Shown one piece after another: positions 45,180 through 55,836 of a stretch of 64,000 nt of DNA. The position numbers and the translations under genes were made by a program. The stretch is taken from NCBI RefSeq assembly GCF_019320115.1, contig NC_089591.1, positions 63,666,111-63,730,110 of the forward strand, written 5' to 3'. Position 1 is the first letter of the stretch, and every line of letters begins with the position of its first letter. The notes under the pieces are model-generated. The model did no database searches, was not told the DNA's origin, and saw only the letters and a program-made list of their open reading frames with translations. The stretch comes from Miscanthus floridulus (taxonomy: Eukaryota; Streptophyta; Magnoliopsida; Poales; Poaceae).

Positions 45180-46660
45180 AAATGAAGAAATGGCCAAAAT
45201 AAAAGTAGGGGATCTTGATGAGTTATACAACTTTTATATTCATCACCTTTATAGCTGAAATCATTTAGTGGTTGAAAATCAGGTTTGAAGCTATTATTTT
45301 CTGAAATTCAAAATTTGAACTATTCAAATTTTGTTAAATAAAAAGATGACCAAAATAAAAGTTGTAGATAGTGATGTGTTTAACAACTTTTATATTCATC
45401 ACCTTTACAGCTGAAATTATTTAGTGGTTGAAAATCAGGTTTGAAGCTCTTATTTTCTGAAATTCAAAATTTGAACTATTCAAATTTTGTCAAATAAAAA
45501 GATGACCAAAATAAAAGTTATAGATAGTGGTGTGTTCAACAACTTTTATATTCATCATATTTACAACTGAAATCATTTATTGGTTCAAAATCAAGTTTGA
45601 AGTTGTTATTTTTTAAAATTTAAAATTTGAATTGTTCAAAATTAGTGACAAAGATAGATGACTAGACTAAAATGATAGAGTATGATTTTAGAAAATTTTA
45701 GAAAAAAACCCATCACATTTGGAGTTAGTATGTGGGCAAAAAACTAGTTAGAAGTTTCAGCCACAGATTAAAAAGAGAAATCATACTTGTTCATCATTGA
45801 TCATCATGAACAGTTATGATTTTCCTTTTTAATCTCTAGGTAAAATTTGTAACTAGTTTTTCTCTCTCATACTAACTCCAAATGTGATGGTTTTTTTTTC
45901 TAAAATTTTCTAAAATCATGCCATATCAAGTTACCGTATTGATTAGATCATTCTTTTCGTTTGACAAAGTTTGAACAATTCAAATTTTCAAATTTAAAAA
46001 AAATAACAAGTTCTAACAAGATTTTGAAATACCAAATGATTTTAGCTAAAAAAGTGATGAATACCAAAGTTATATAACTCATCAAGATCTACAACTCTTA
46101 TTTTGGTCATTTTTTCATCTGACAAAGTGATAGTAAACATTGTTCACAAACCAAAGTTTAAGAAACTAAGTGATATGTGGATTTGTGAACAATATTTACT
46201 AACACTTTGTTAAATAAAAAATGATCAAAATAAAAGTTGTATATAGTAATGAGTTCAACAACTTTTATGTTCATAACTTTTCTAGTTGAAATCATTTAAG
46301 GTTTTAAAATCTTATTTGAAGTTACCATTTATTAAAATTCAAAATTTGAACCATTCAAATTTAGTCAAATGAAAAGATGATCAAAATAAAAGTTGTAGAT
46401 AGTGTTGTATTCAACAACTCTTATGTTCGTGACTTTCTTATTTAAAATCATTTAAGGTTTCAAAATCTTGTTTGAATTTGGCATTTATTGAAATTCAAAT
46501 TTTGAACTTTTCAAATTTTATCGAATGAAAAGATGACCAAAATATAACTTGTACATCTTGATAAGTTCTACAACTTTGATGTTTACAAAATTTTCATTTG
46601 AGGTCATTTCTTGTGCTAAAATTTTATTAGTTGTTTTGAAATTCAAATTTTCAATATTTA
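45180..46660. repeat. A/T-rich tandem repeats of about 156 bp, CACTA 3' region
   Basis: Blocks containing GATGACCAAAATAAAAGTTG, then CAACTTTTATATTCATCACC, then AATTCAAAATTTGAACTATT recur about six times, directly at first and partly inverted around 45720-46100. The direct copies are about 156 bp apart. No coding sequence. Such blocks are common in the 3' non-coding part of grass CACTA elements. Confidence 0.75.
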
Positions 46661-46837
46661 AAATATTGTTTTTGTAAAGAAGAAAATAAAGAATTATATC
46701 TATATATATAATAAAATTGTTTATATATACATATATTTATATGTATAGAATAATAAAAAAACTAATATATAAATTTGCATTGTGTTCTTTATATATGAAT
46801 GAATTATGAAATTAGTAATTAAAATAAATTGAAAAAT

Positions 46838-46920
46838 ATTTGTAGGGGCGGCTAACTCAGGAACCGCCCCTACAAATTGATTTGTAGGGGCGGCTAACTC
46901 AGGTGTCGTCCCTACAAATG
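46838..46920. repeat. Second group of CACTA subterminal repeats
   Basis: TTTGTAGGGGCGGCT occurs twice, each followed by its complement, making two hairpins. A TATA-like TATATAAAC follows at about 46931, as on the left side of the element. It may be the right end of the split CACTA or the left end of a second related copy. Confidence 0.75.
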
Positions 46921-48168
46921 AACTCTGGTATATAAACCAAAGCCCGCGTGCAGACATAAGTTTTTCTAAGTCCGGACGCTATTCTCCTCCACGACGCCGG
47001 CATGTTGCCGCCTCTGTGCCCTACCTCTACCGCCTATATGCCCTACCTTCACTGCCTCTGTGCCCTACCTCTGTCGCGCCGTACCTCCCCCGATCCGCCT
47101 CCAACCTCTGGTCTGTCTCCTGCCCTGCGCGCCGCCGTCCCCCCTCGGTGGCTAGGGTTTCTGCCACCGTTCCCCTTTCCACGGTAGCAAGGGATTCTGC
47201 TGCCAGTGCCCGTGCTCCCTCCCCCCAGCAGCCCTGGTGCCCTGGTGCCCGTGAGCTCTCCCAACACCGCCTCTGTGCCCTACCTCCACCGCCTCCATGC
47301 CCTACCTCTGTCGCGCCATACCACCCCCGATCCACCTCCAACCGAGCAATCGAGGAGAGGTCCACACCCACCGCAACAGCTCCGCATCTGGATCTCAGCC
47401 TCATCACCATCGTGCACGTCCACCGTCTGTCGGCCTGCAGCACTGACTCTTGCCACCATCTTTGCCTTCATCGGCATCTTCTTCAGGTGGCAGCAGCAAG
47501 GGAAGGGAAGGAACTCTGTCCCGGTCCCGACTTGCGTCTTCTCTCCCAAGTCAAGTCCTCACTGGATTTGGTACGTACTGCTCCTCGCTTCCGTATCATA
47601 CATACCATGTTGTGCTCCTCAATTCCGTTTTCAATTTTAATAACTCGACCTAACTCGATCCATGGTCTACGCTTTCCTACTGTTTGTTTAGATTTATGGC
47701 AATTGTTTTGAATTTTAATAACTCGACTTAGACCTTCGCTCGATCCATGCTCCACACTTCCGTATGTTTTGTTTAGATTCATAGAACAAATGAGATTTTT
47801 TTGACGGAGTGAGTAGTGTATGTTCGTAGCAATTTAGAGGAGGAGAACAACATGTTGTTGTGCGTGGGATGTTTAGTGTTTGTTATCCACCACTTTAGTT
47901 GTTTGTTTAGAACGGTGTTTAATTTCTTAAGTTCTAATGCACTGTCCACGATTAAATATAAACAGCTGATGAGAAATTGAATTCGACGATGCAGCGGTAC
48001 TATTTTAGTACATAAGATTAGACTAAGGAACCCTATAAGAAGCGTGTATTACACATTTGGATCCACAGCCATATAAAGCATATAAAGTTTGTCAAGGTAC
48101 ATACAAAAGCATATGCACATAATCCTGCCGTACAAATAGTGAATAGAAAAAAGTTGATGAGCTCTCAC
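46921..48168. other. GC-rich repeated leader-like sequence, no recognised gene
   Basis: CCGCCTCTGTGCCCTACCTC and neighbouring sequence appear at about 47022-47105 and again at about 47265-47342, a direct duplication of roughly 80 bp. Pro/Arg/Ser-rich frames on both strands are composition artefacts. From 47700 the sequence becomes A/T-rich. Confidence 0.4.
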
Positions 48169-48523
48169 CAATTTAGGGTTGTGAAAACCAACTTGACCCA
48201 CATCCATTGAAGGGGTCTTCTTCAAATTGTACCATGGAGTATAAACTACATCAATGTTATTGACTATTACCTGCAGCAAAATGAAGAAATCAACACATGT
48301 GCCAGACTATAGCTTGTATAATATTCCACATTCTTATAAGAAAAGATAAAGCCAAAATCTGTGATATAATATTGTCTCTTTGTAGTTTGTCCAACCTTGA
48401 ATGAAATTAGCTTTGACAAGTTGTGCACAATCTTCCAGCAACCCCTCACTCATGTCATCCATTGTTTGACCTTTATTCAATCTCACATATATATGTGCAG
48501 AGGACATCTTATCTACATGAAAC
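48169..48523 (-). pseudogene. Fragment of a CCDC25-like (NFACT-R/DUF814 domain) gene
   Basis: Two exon-like blocks lie on the minus strand. The first, 48396-48523, reads [20 protein letters not shown] and [20 protein letters not shown]. The second, 48169-48270, reads [20 protein letters not shown] and [10 protein letters not shown]. Both keep GT-AG-type junctions. This matches my memory of eukaryotic CCDC25 proteins ([33 protein letters not shown]). At the junction, where the family has G-x-K-x-NN, two bases are missing, so the frame breaks. No start, other exons or C-terminal coiled coil were found. It is a partial copy, perhaps carried here by a transposon. Confidence 0.7.
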
Positions 48524-49185
48524 CTATATTCACCAAAACCAGTTTAAGGTAAGAAGCACGACCCTTAATTATAGAACTTAATGAGGAAATGCAATGAACA
48601 AAACTCAATGATATGTATAAAAGGTGAACTTAATATAAACAATAGAAAAACATTGACTATCCGATAATTATACAGACAATTGTCCAGCACAAAACACAGA
48701 GAAGAAATGATTTCATGCCACTGGTAACCACTAAGGAGCACTGTTTACTAATGAATGTAGGCACACAAGTACACTACTGTATAATGATTAATGAGATGGT
48801 CTTTTCCCTGAGCACAATGATAGAAATCAGTGCATACTACCAACAAAAAGATATGATGACAATAGAATGCCAAAAATTTACTAGCTCTTCATTGTTCTAG
48901 ACCTAACAAAGTGACAACCAAGAAATTTAGATTAACTTCATCCTTTAGATAGAAAATGTCATTCCACAACAAAGATTTTTTTTTCTTCTACCATTGTTTC
49001 TGCATCACCAACACTATATTATTATGGTGCTTCAGTCTTAAATTGCTTTCTAGATTGGTATGCTCGCTTGCTTCCACGCATCCATCTGGTTCATCCTCCG
49101 CTGTTGCTTCTTTGGTTCCATCGACCGATGATGCAAACTATAGCAATCTGAGATGGCTGTGGGTATTCTTCCTATTGGTACTTTT

Positions 49186-49690
49186 TTATCTTCTTGTGTT
49201 ATCTCATGTCTTTCATCAAACCGTGTGATACGTCCATTCCCAAGCAATTGTTGTAGGCATGCCTACCTGATGGCTGGGATGGACGTGTCCCACGCTTCCA
49301 TGGGAGCTATAAACTTGTCTCAACAATTTGTGTTCTTATTTGCCACCTAGGATGATTGCAGTTATCTTGCAAGATGATCATAAGTTAGTTTGCAGTTAGC
49401 TGAGGCCTACATTTTTTGTGCCTATGATGTCCACTATTTTTTTGACCGAGGCTGATACAATTATGAGATTCTTTTCATGCCTATGAAGATAACAGTGCCA
49501 GTTGAGTAATGGATTATGCACATTGATGACCTTAGACTTGTGAGGTACTGGAGCATTATTTCTTCTATCTTCTGCTTATGCTTCTCATGGCTATCATCAA
49601 ACCATGTGAGACATCCATGCCCAAGCAACAATTGGGTAGTTGTGATAATCTGATGGCTAGGCTGAATGTCTCTCATGGTTTCATGCATAT
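49186..49690. repeat. Divergent direct duplication of about 120 bp
   Basis: About 49186-49308 and 49564-49690 share TCTCATG, CATCAAACC.TGTGA, CATCC/GTCCAT.CCCAAGCAA and CTGATGGCT, spaced 378 bp apart. Frames on the minus strand (LGNGRITRFDERHE versus LGHGCLTWFDDSHE) are similar to each other but not recognised. Confidence 0.55.
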
Positions 49691-51209
49691 CATGATCTTG
49701 GTTTTCTACTATCTGTTTGAGGTTTGTTGCTGTCTATGTTTCTTAAGCTCCAAGTTTAATGTCAAATGAAAAGGCAATTAAATCTGAGGCAAATCGATTG
49801 AACTAACTCTCATCTTATCAACATCTTATACTTGCTTTCATCGATCTACATCTATCTATCTATCTATCTTTGATCCATCCATCTAGCCTGCAGATGCAGC
49901 TAGCCTACAGGCCAGCCCTTGCATTCAAAGATATTTCACAGCAACTCCCTATGATGCCTACAACAGTTTGTCACGCCCCATCTTCTTGTTGCCTGTGCTA
50001 CCTGTGATGAACCACCCTAGCTGCCTGTGATGCCTGTGATGTACCCTAGCAGCATGTACCACTGCTTATGATGCCATTTTTTAACCTGAGCACTGAGCAT
50101 ATGTCATTTTCTATGATTGTTACTGTCTATGATGCCTCTATTATGTTTCAACTAAGCATATGTCATTTTTGCCTACTATGGCAAAGATTTTCGAACATGA
50201 CCAGAAAGTGTTCATGGAGTCAACTATGGCTGCCACCCCTACCAATGGGTTGTGCTACTGTAATGTTTTGTTCCTTCAATTCAAGAATATCAAATTGGGA
50301 CTTCCTTTTTGCCTCCTATTCAAGAGTGAAGCCATGTTTTAGCCTCATCATTCCATAGTGTCCTGGTTCCTCTAGTCTACTGACTGCTGGTGAGCTAGCA
50401 TTTTTTTAATTTCTTGTAACACCAACAACACTATATATATTGGTGGCCATTTTTCTGTTGATGCAATGTGACTGCTGTTTTGGCAGTTTTCTCATGGTGC
50501 ATGCATTCTTACATGTAAGACATATACCTACTAAGAATTAGGCTTTTTATCCCTGAGACCAGCAATTTTGCTTTAGCATTTGAGGTATGTGTTAGTTCAC
50601 TTGTTATGCCAGAATTAGAATTACAAGCAGCAAGTGCATTACTACATCAAAACACAATTATTTGATAAATAGTAAGGAACAGATATGGGCACATAGGTGA
50701 TATAGTATTGAAGTTAAATATTTGCATGCTTGTGGAATGTCCTGAAAGCTAAATAGTAAGGCCAATAATCCTCCTTAGCTATTTCTGTACTTGCCTGGCA
50801 CTATACTAGTCTGATCCAATTATTTTGATGCAACGTGCATGCTATTGGTTTTTAGTGACCGTTCGGGCATAGGTCCAATCAGGTGATGGAACTGGCTCAT
50901 TACTAGTTGTACTTTACCTTACTACTATAGAAGCAAATCCTAGTTTAAAGCAATACAGTTGCTGGAATAAGCTTGCTTTGGGATAGTTCAAAGTAGTGTA
51001 TCTATTTATATTGCATGAGCTGGAGAAATGATTTACCTTTCTGTTGCTATGCTTCATTCTAAGGTGATCACTTGCGTTGCTGTCTAGCCAATTGCCTCAT
51101 TTGGTGTCTGTCATATGTGAGATATGGCTTGCTCGATAACCTTGTAGTTGACCTTAATATCATGACTAGAGTTGACCACTTTGTTTTACATACTTTTGCT
51201 GGCAATACC
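49691..51209. other. Intergenic, nothing recognised
   Basis: A TATC microsatellite (about 49854-49868) and a 60-codon open frame ending at 50342 are present. There are no domains, RNA genes or element ends that I can defend. Confidence 0.4.
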
Positions 51210-53055
51210 TGAAAGCTCTAGTTTGGTTTTGGTGAATTGATGAAACCCTAAGTGCTAACCTAGTTTATCAAGTGATTAAGAGATAGGTAGCACATTCCAA
51301 GTGGTGAAGCAAATGAAGATGATAGCATGGTGATGATGATGCCATGATGATGATCAAGTGCTTGGACTTGGAAAGAAGAAAGAGAAAAATAAAAAGCTCA
51401 AGGCAAAGGTATAAACCATAGGAGCTATTTTGTTTTTGGTGGTCAAGACACTTAGAGAGTGTGATCATATTTAGGTTTGATAGTCGTACTATTAAGAAGG
51501 GTGAAACTCATATCGAAATGCGGTTATCAAAGTGCCACTAGATGCTCTAACTCTTTGCATATGCATTTAGGATCTAGTGGAATGCTAACACCCTTGAAAA
51601 TGTTTGTGAAAATATGCTAACACATGTGCACAAGGTGATACACTTGGTAGTTGATATATTTGAGCAAGGGTGAAGAAGTTAGAGGTGAAAAGGAGTTAGT
51701 CTTGCTAGTCAATAAGTGACCGGATGCTGGTCTCAGAGGGACCAGCGTGTCCAGTCAAGTGTGGCAGCAAAGACGCTGGCGTCGGTCATATGACCGGGAT
51801 GCTGGGTCTTGGACTAACCGGATGCTGAGGTCTAGGGTCCGGTCCTATTGTCGGACAACGCTGATGAAAGTCAATGTGTGACCGGACGCTGTCAGGGTCC
51901 GGTCAAGCATGACCGGACGTGTCTGGTCAAAGAAAGTTGTTTCTAGAACCTTACTGGAAACGATCGAACGCTGGTGGCTCAGCGTCCGATCAGTATTGTG
52001 CGTAGTGTCCAGTCAACTCAAGTGACCATTGAAATCGGTACACGTGGTTGTCGTCGGGCGACCGGACGTTGAGGTCCAGCATCCGATCAGCCCGTGTTGT
52101 GCCCAGTGAAGGGGTACAACGGCTCTATTTCATGGGGGCTTCTATTTAAGCCCCATGGCCAGTTGAAGCTCATACCTTTGGCCATTTTCATTAACATAGC
52201 AACCTTGTGATCTTAGCCAAAGTCCTCCGACTCATCTCCATCATTGATTCATCATCTTTGTGAGATTGGGAGAAAATCCAAGTGCATTGCTTGAGTGATT
52301 GCATCTAGAGGCACTTGGTGTTCATGTTTCGCTATGGATTTTACTTGTTACTCTTGGTGGTTGCCGCCACCTAGATGGCTTGGAGCAACAAGGATCGTTG
52401 AGCGAAGAGTGGTAATTGTCTCTGGCTCCGATTGTGGTGATTGTGAGGGGTTCTTGACCTTTCCCTGGTGGAGAGCCAAAAGGTACTCTAGTGGATTGCT
52501 CATGGCTTGTGTGATCCTCATCTTATGTTGGCTGTGCGGCATACTATTGAGGGTTTGGCGTGTGAAGCCAATTAGCGCGTGAACCTCCAAGTGAGTGAAT
52601 CACCACAATGAGGATTAGCTTGTCGGCAAGCAAGTGAACCTCGGTAAAAATCATTGTGTTCATCATTGATTCCGATGTGATTGGTCTTCATTGTTATTCA
52701 TCCTTGTGATTGATTGGTTCCTTCATCTACACGGCGGTATAACTTTCTTTATCACTCTCTTTATGTTACTGCAAACTAGTTGACAAGCTCTTTAGTGTAG
52801 CTAGTTGTGAGAGCTTGCTTGCTTGGTTGGTGTGGCTCTTTAGTTAGCCTTTGAGAGCACACTAACATAGAGTAGTATCAAAGTTATTGTGTGAATAGAT
52901 ACTATCTAAACTAGAATTGTGATAGGTGGCTTGTATTTTGAGTAGGCTAGCGCAACACTTGCTTCGCCTCATAATTGTCTAACCATTTCGTTAAGTGTTG
53001 TTGTAGAAATTTTTATTAGGCTATTCACCCCCCCTCTAGCTATTAGGACCTTTCA
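51210..53055 (+). repeat. 5' LTR of the outer copia element
   Basis: TGAAAGCTCTAG to GGACCTTTCA, 1846 bp. The U3 has many GACCGGA and CCGGTCA motifs (about 51718-52090). A TATA-like TCTATTTAAGCCCC follows at about 52139. It is the same family as the solo LTR at 39444-41439. Confidence 0.88.
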
Positions 53056-53057
53056 AG

Positions 53058-53069
53058 TGGTATCAGAGC
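53058..53069 (+). other. Primer-binding site, initiator tRNA-Met, outer element
   Basis: TGGTATCAGAGC two bases after the LTR end. Confidence 0.92.
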
Positions 53070-53418
53070 TGAGGTCACCGTGATTTGAGGCTTAACAACA
53101 TTCGGTGTAAAAATGGCTCAAATCAAAAAACACCAAGAAGCCACCCTAATTTGATGGCACAAATTATCCTTATTGGAAGTCAAAGATGACCACACACATC
53201 AAGTCAATCAATAGAAAAGTGTGGAAGGTAGTTGAAACCAAAATTGAGATTGGTGATCCGAAGAATCCCACCGCCGCCGAAGAAGTGCTTCTCCAAAACA
53301 ATAACATTGCTCTAAGTGTTATTCATGATGCAATTGATGAAAGAATATTTGAGCAAATCAAGAATATTGAGATATCTCATGAGGCTTGGAAGAAATTGGA
53401 AGAATCATTTGAGGGCAC

Positions 53419-55785
53419 TGAAAGGTCCTTGTTTGGTTTTGGTAATTGAGTGACAACTTAGGTGGACTAATTGTGTTTATGTGAGATACATAGGTGATTA
53501 GTCTATAGGTACATGTGTGTGAGCAACATATGTCATGGAGGTGAAAATGGCTTGGAGATGTTGCAAAGCTCACACATGTGATGATGAAGGAGCTTATTGC
53601 ACATGAGACATGACATTGAGTCATGTGATCAAGGTGGAGAAGATCAAGACAAGACTTGGCTTGATGGACCGGTTGCAAGCGTGAAGGGCAAGTCGAAGGC
53701 TTTAGAGTGATGGACCGCGTGGCGGTGAAGCTTGAGCAAGACTTGGCGCCGATGGACGATGGCAACGGTGAAGAGCAAGTAGAGTCAAGATCGATGAACC
53801 AATATGATCATGTGATGATATGAAGTGGATCATATCATTGTTGATCGTGTTGGTGCATGTGTTGCATCGACATTGAAGGAGATGGAATGGAATGCGCAAG
53901 GCAAAGGTATAACCTAGGGCATTTCATTTCACCGGTCATAGGTGTGTAGAGAAGTTTATAACCGGGTTTAGGATAGATGGCCGTACTATCAAGAGGGGCA
54001 AATTTGTTTGTATATCGGTCATCTAGTGCCACTCGAGTGATCTAACTTTGCATTGTCGCTAGGATCGAGTGGCGTGGCAAGTTGAGTGGCTAACATCCTT
54101 TGGGAAATGATTGTGAAAATGCTAACACACATACACATGTTGGTGTACACTTGGTGGTGTTGGCACATTTACAAAGGAGGTGGTGTTTGCAGGGGTGAGT
54201 TAGGTTTGGGTCCCTCTCTCCCTCCCGCCTCACAAGCTCGGCGGGATTCGGCGCTTTCGGGAAAATGGAATGCCTATTTTCTATTGCGCCGGATGCAAAT
54301 TCTTGTGGTTAGCACACTTGAGCAAGGGTGAAGAGAATGGAGAAGATGCTAGCGTCGGTCAACTGACCGGACGCTGGATCTGAATGCACCGGACGCTGGC
54401 AGGCTGCGTCCGGTCGCACTGACGTACGGTGACAGAGTAACTGGAGTGTGACCGGATGCTGGCTGCGTCCGATCGCGTTCGACCGGACGCGTCCAGTCAT
54501 GCTCAGGAGCTTACTGGAAATGACCGAACGCTGGGAGTTCAGCGTCCGGTCAGTTGAGTGCTGCTGCGTCTGGTCAAGTCAAGTGACCGTTGAAATCGGG
54601 ACACGTGGTCATCTGCGGGCGACTGGACGCTGAGGTCCAGCGTCCGGTCAACACGACCGGAGCATCCGGTCGGCCCGACCGTTGCCCAGTGAAGGGGTAA
54701 CGGCTAGTTTAGCCCTTGGGGCTATAAATAGAAGTGGCCCTCGGCCATGGCTGGTGTGGAGCACCTCGGGGGACTTTGTGTCCATGCTTAAGAGTGCTTA
54801 GGAGCCCTCCATCTCACACATACTTGATAGCGATCATCCGATTGTGTGAGTGAGCGATTCTAGTGCGATTGCATCGTGAGGTTGCATCGAGTGGCACTAG
54901 GTGATCGAGTTGCAAGCCAGTGGTGCTTGTTACTCTTAGAGGTTGCCACCTCCTAGACGGCTTGGTGGTGGTCTCCGTCGAAGCGCGCAAGAAGCTTGTG
55001 CGGCGCTCCGGAGAAGTGCTTGTGAGGGGCATTATGCTCGCCCCGCGGGAGCTGTGAAGAGCAACTCTAGTAAAGCGTGTCATTGAGCTACCCTCACTTC
55101 CGGGGTAGGTTCTTGCGGTGCCCGACGTGCGGGCTTAACGGGTGATGCTAATTAGCCGCTGAACCACCAAGTGAGCGGTCGACACAACGGGGACTAGCGT
55201 GTTGGCAAACATGTGAACCTTGGGAGAAAAATCATCGTGTCAACCTTGTTCTTCCCGTTGGTTTGCATCCCCATTATACAAGCTTGCCATTACTTTTATA
55301 CATATTAAGCTTGTGTAGTTGCTCTTGTAATTAGATAGCTTGTGTAGCTTGCTAATTACCTTCTTGCTTGTGTAGCATAGAAGTAGCTCCCTTGCGTGGC
55401 TAATTTGGTTTTAGTAACCTTGTTAGTCACATTACTTAGTTTATGTAGCTAAGTATTTGTGCTCTCTAATTAGGCATTGGTTGCCTTGTTATTGAGCATT
55501 GCTAGTGAGCTTACTAGCATGTGTAGGAGCTCCCTTGTCGCTTAAAGTATTAGTGGCATAGGTTTGTGTAACCTTGCTCCTAGAATTGTTTAGGAGAGCT
55601 CTAGCTAGTCTGTCACCTTTGTTGCATAATTGTTATCTTTGCAAGGTGCTAGTGAACACATATAGTGGGGTATAGTCTTGGCTAGACCGATAGTTTTAAT
55701 TCCACACTTGTATCGGTTAGCCGACGCGATTAAGTTTTAGAAAAAGACTATTCACCCCCCCTCTAGTCGCCATCTCGACCCTTCA
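53419..55785 (+). repeat. 5' LTR of the gag-only element
   Basis: TGAAAGGTCCTTGTTTGG to CGACCCTTCA. The U3 holds a dense GACCGGACGC/GCGTCCGGTC array (about 54355-54690) just before the TATA box. U5 is rich in short TTGTGTAGCTTG-type repeats. Confidence 0.95.
54723..54730 (+). promoter_or_regulatory. TATA box in 5' LTR of the gag-only element
   Basis: GGGGCTATAAATAGAAG, about 35 bp after the last CCGGTCGG motif of the U3 array. Confidence 0.75.
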
Positions 55786-55787
55786 TG

Positions 55788-55800
55788 TGGTATCAGAGCC
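55788..55800 (+). other. Primer-binding site, initiator tRNA-Met, gag-only element
   Basis: TGGTATCAGAGCC two bases after the LTR. Confidence 0.95.
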
Positions 55801-55836
55801 CGGTCTCTCATTTGTGGTCTTCACCGACCCGAGAGG

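Larger units (their letters stand above)
27774..46920 (+). mobile_element. CACTA (En/Spm) transposon, interrupted by a copia element; right terminus not found
   Basis: The left end CACTACGTGAAAAACAG follows a possible TTA duplication (27771-27773). Subterminal repeats, then a decayed two-part transposase read plus-strand (28816-31353 and 44028-44945), then A/T-rich repeats and another subterminal-repeat pair (46838-46920). The expected complementary CGTAGTG terminus is not visible after 46920, so the right end is truncated or rearranged. The middle 31354-44027 is a later insertion. All parts of the transposase contain stops, so the copy is inactive. Confidence 0.8.

Noticed and set aside
47016..47711. 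231-codon plus-strand frame
   Set aside because: Built from duplicated CCGCCTCTGTGCCCTACC sequence; no domain and equal-sized frames in other phases.
49186..49690. Possible microRNA precursor
   Set aside because: The two similar blocks are direct, not inverted, so they cannot fold on each other; no known mature microRNA was recognised.
55788..55800. tRNA-like TGGTATCAGAGC sequences (also 42555-42567 and 53058-53069)
   Set aside because: These are retrotransposon primer-binding sites, not tRNA genes; no cloverleaf around them.
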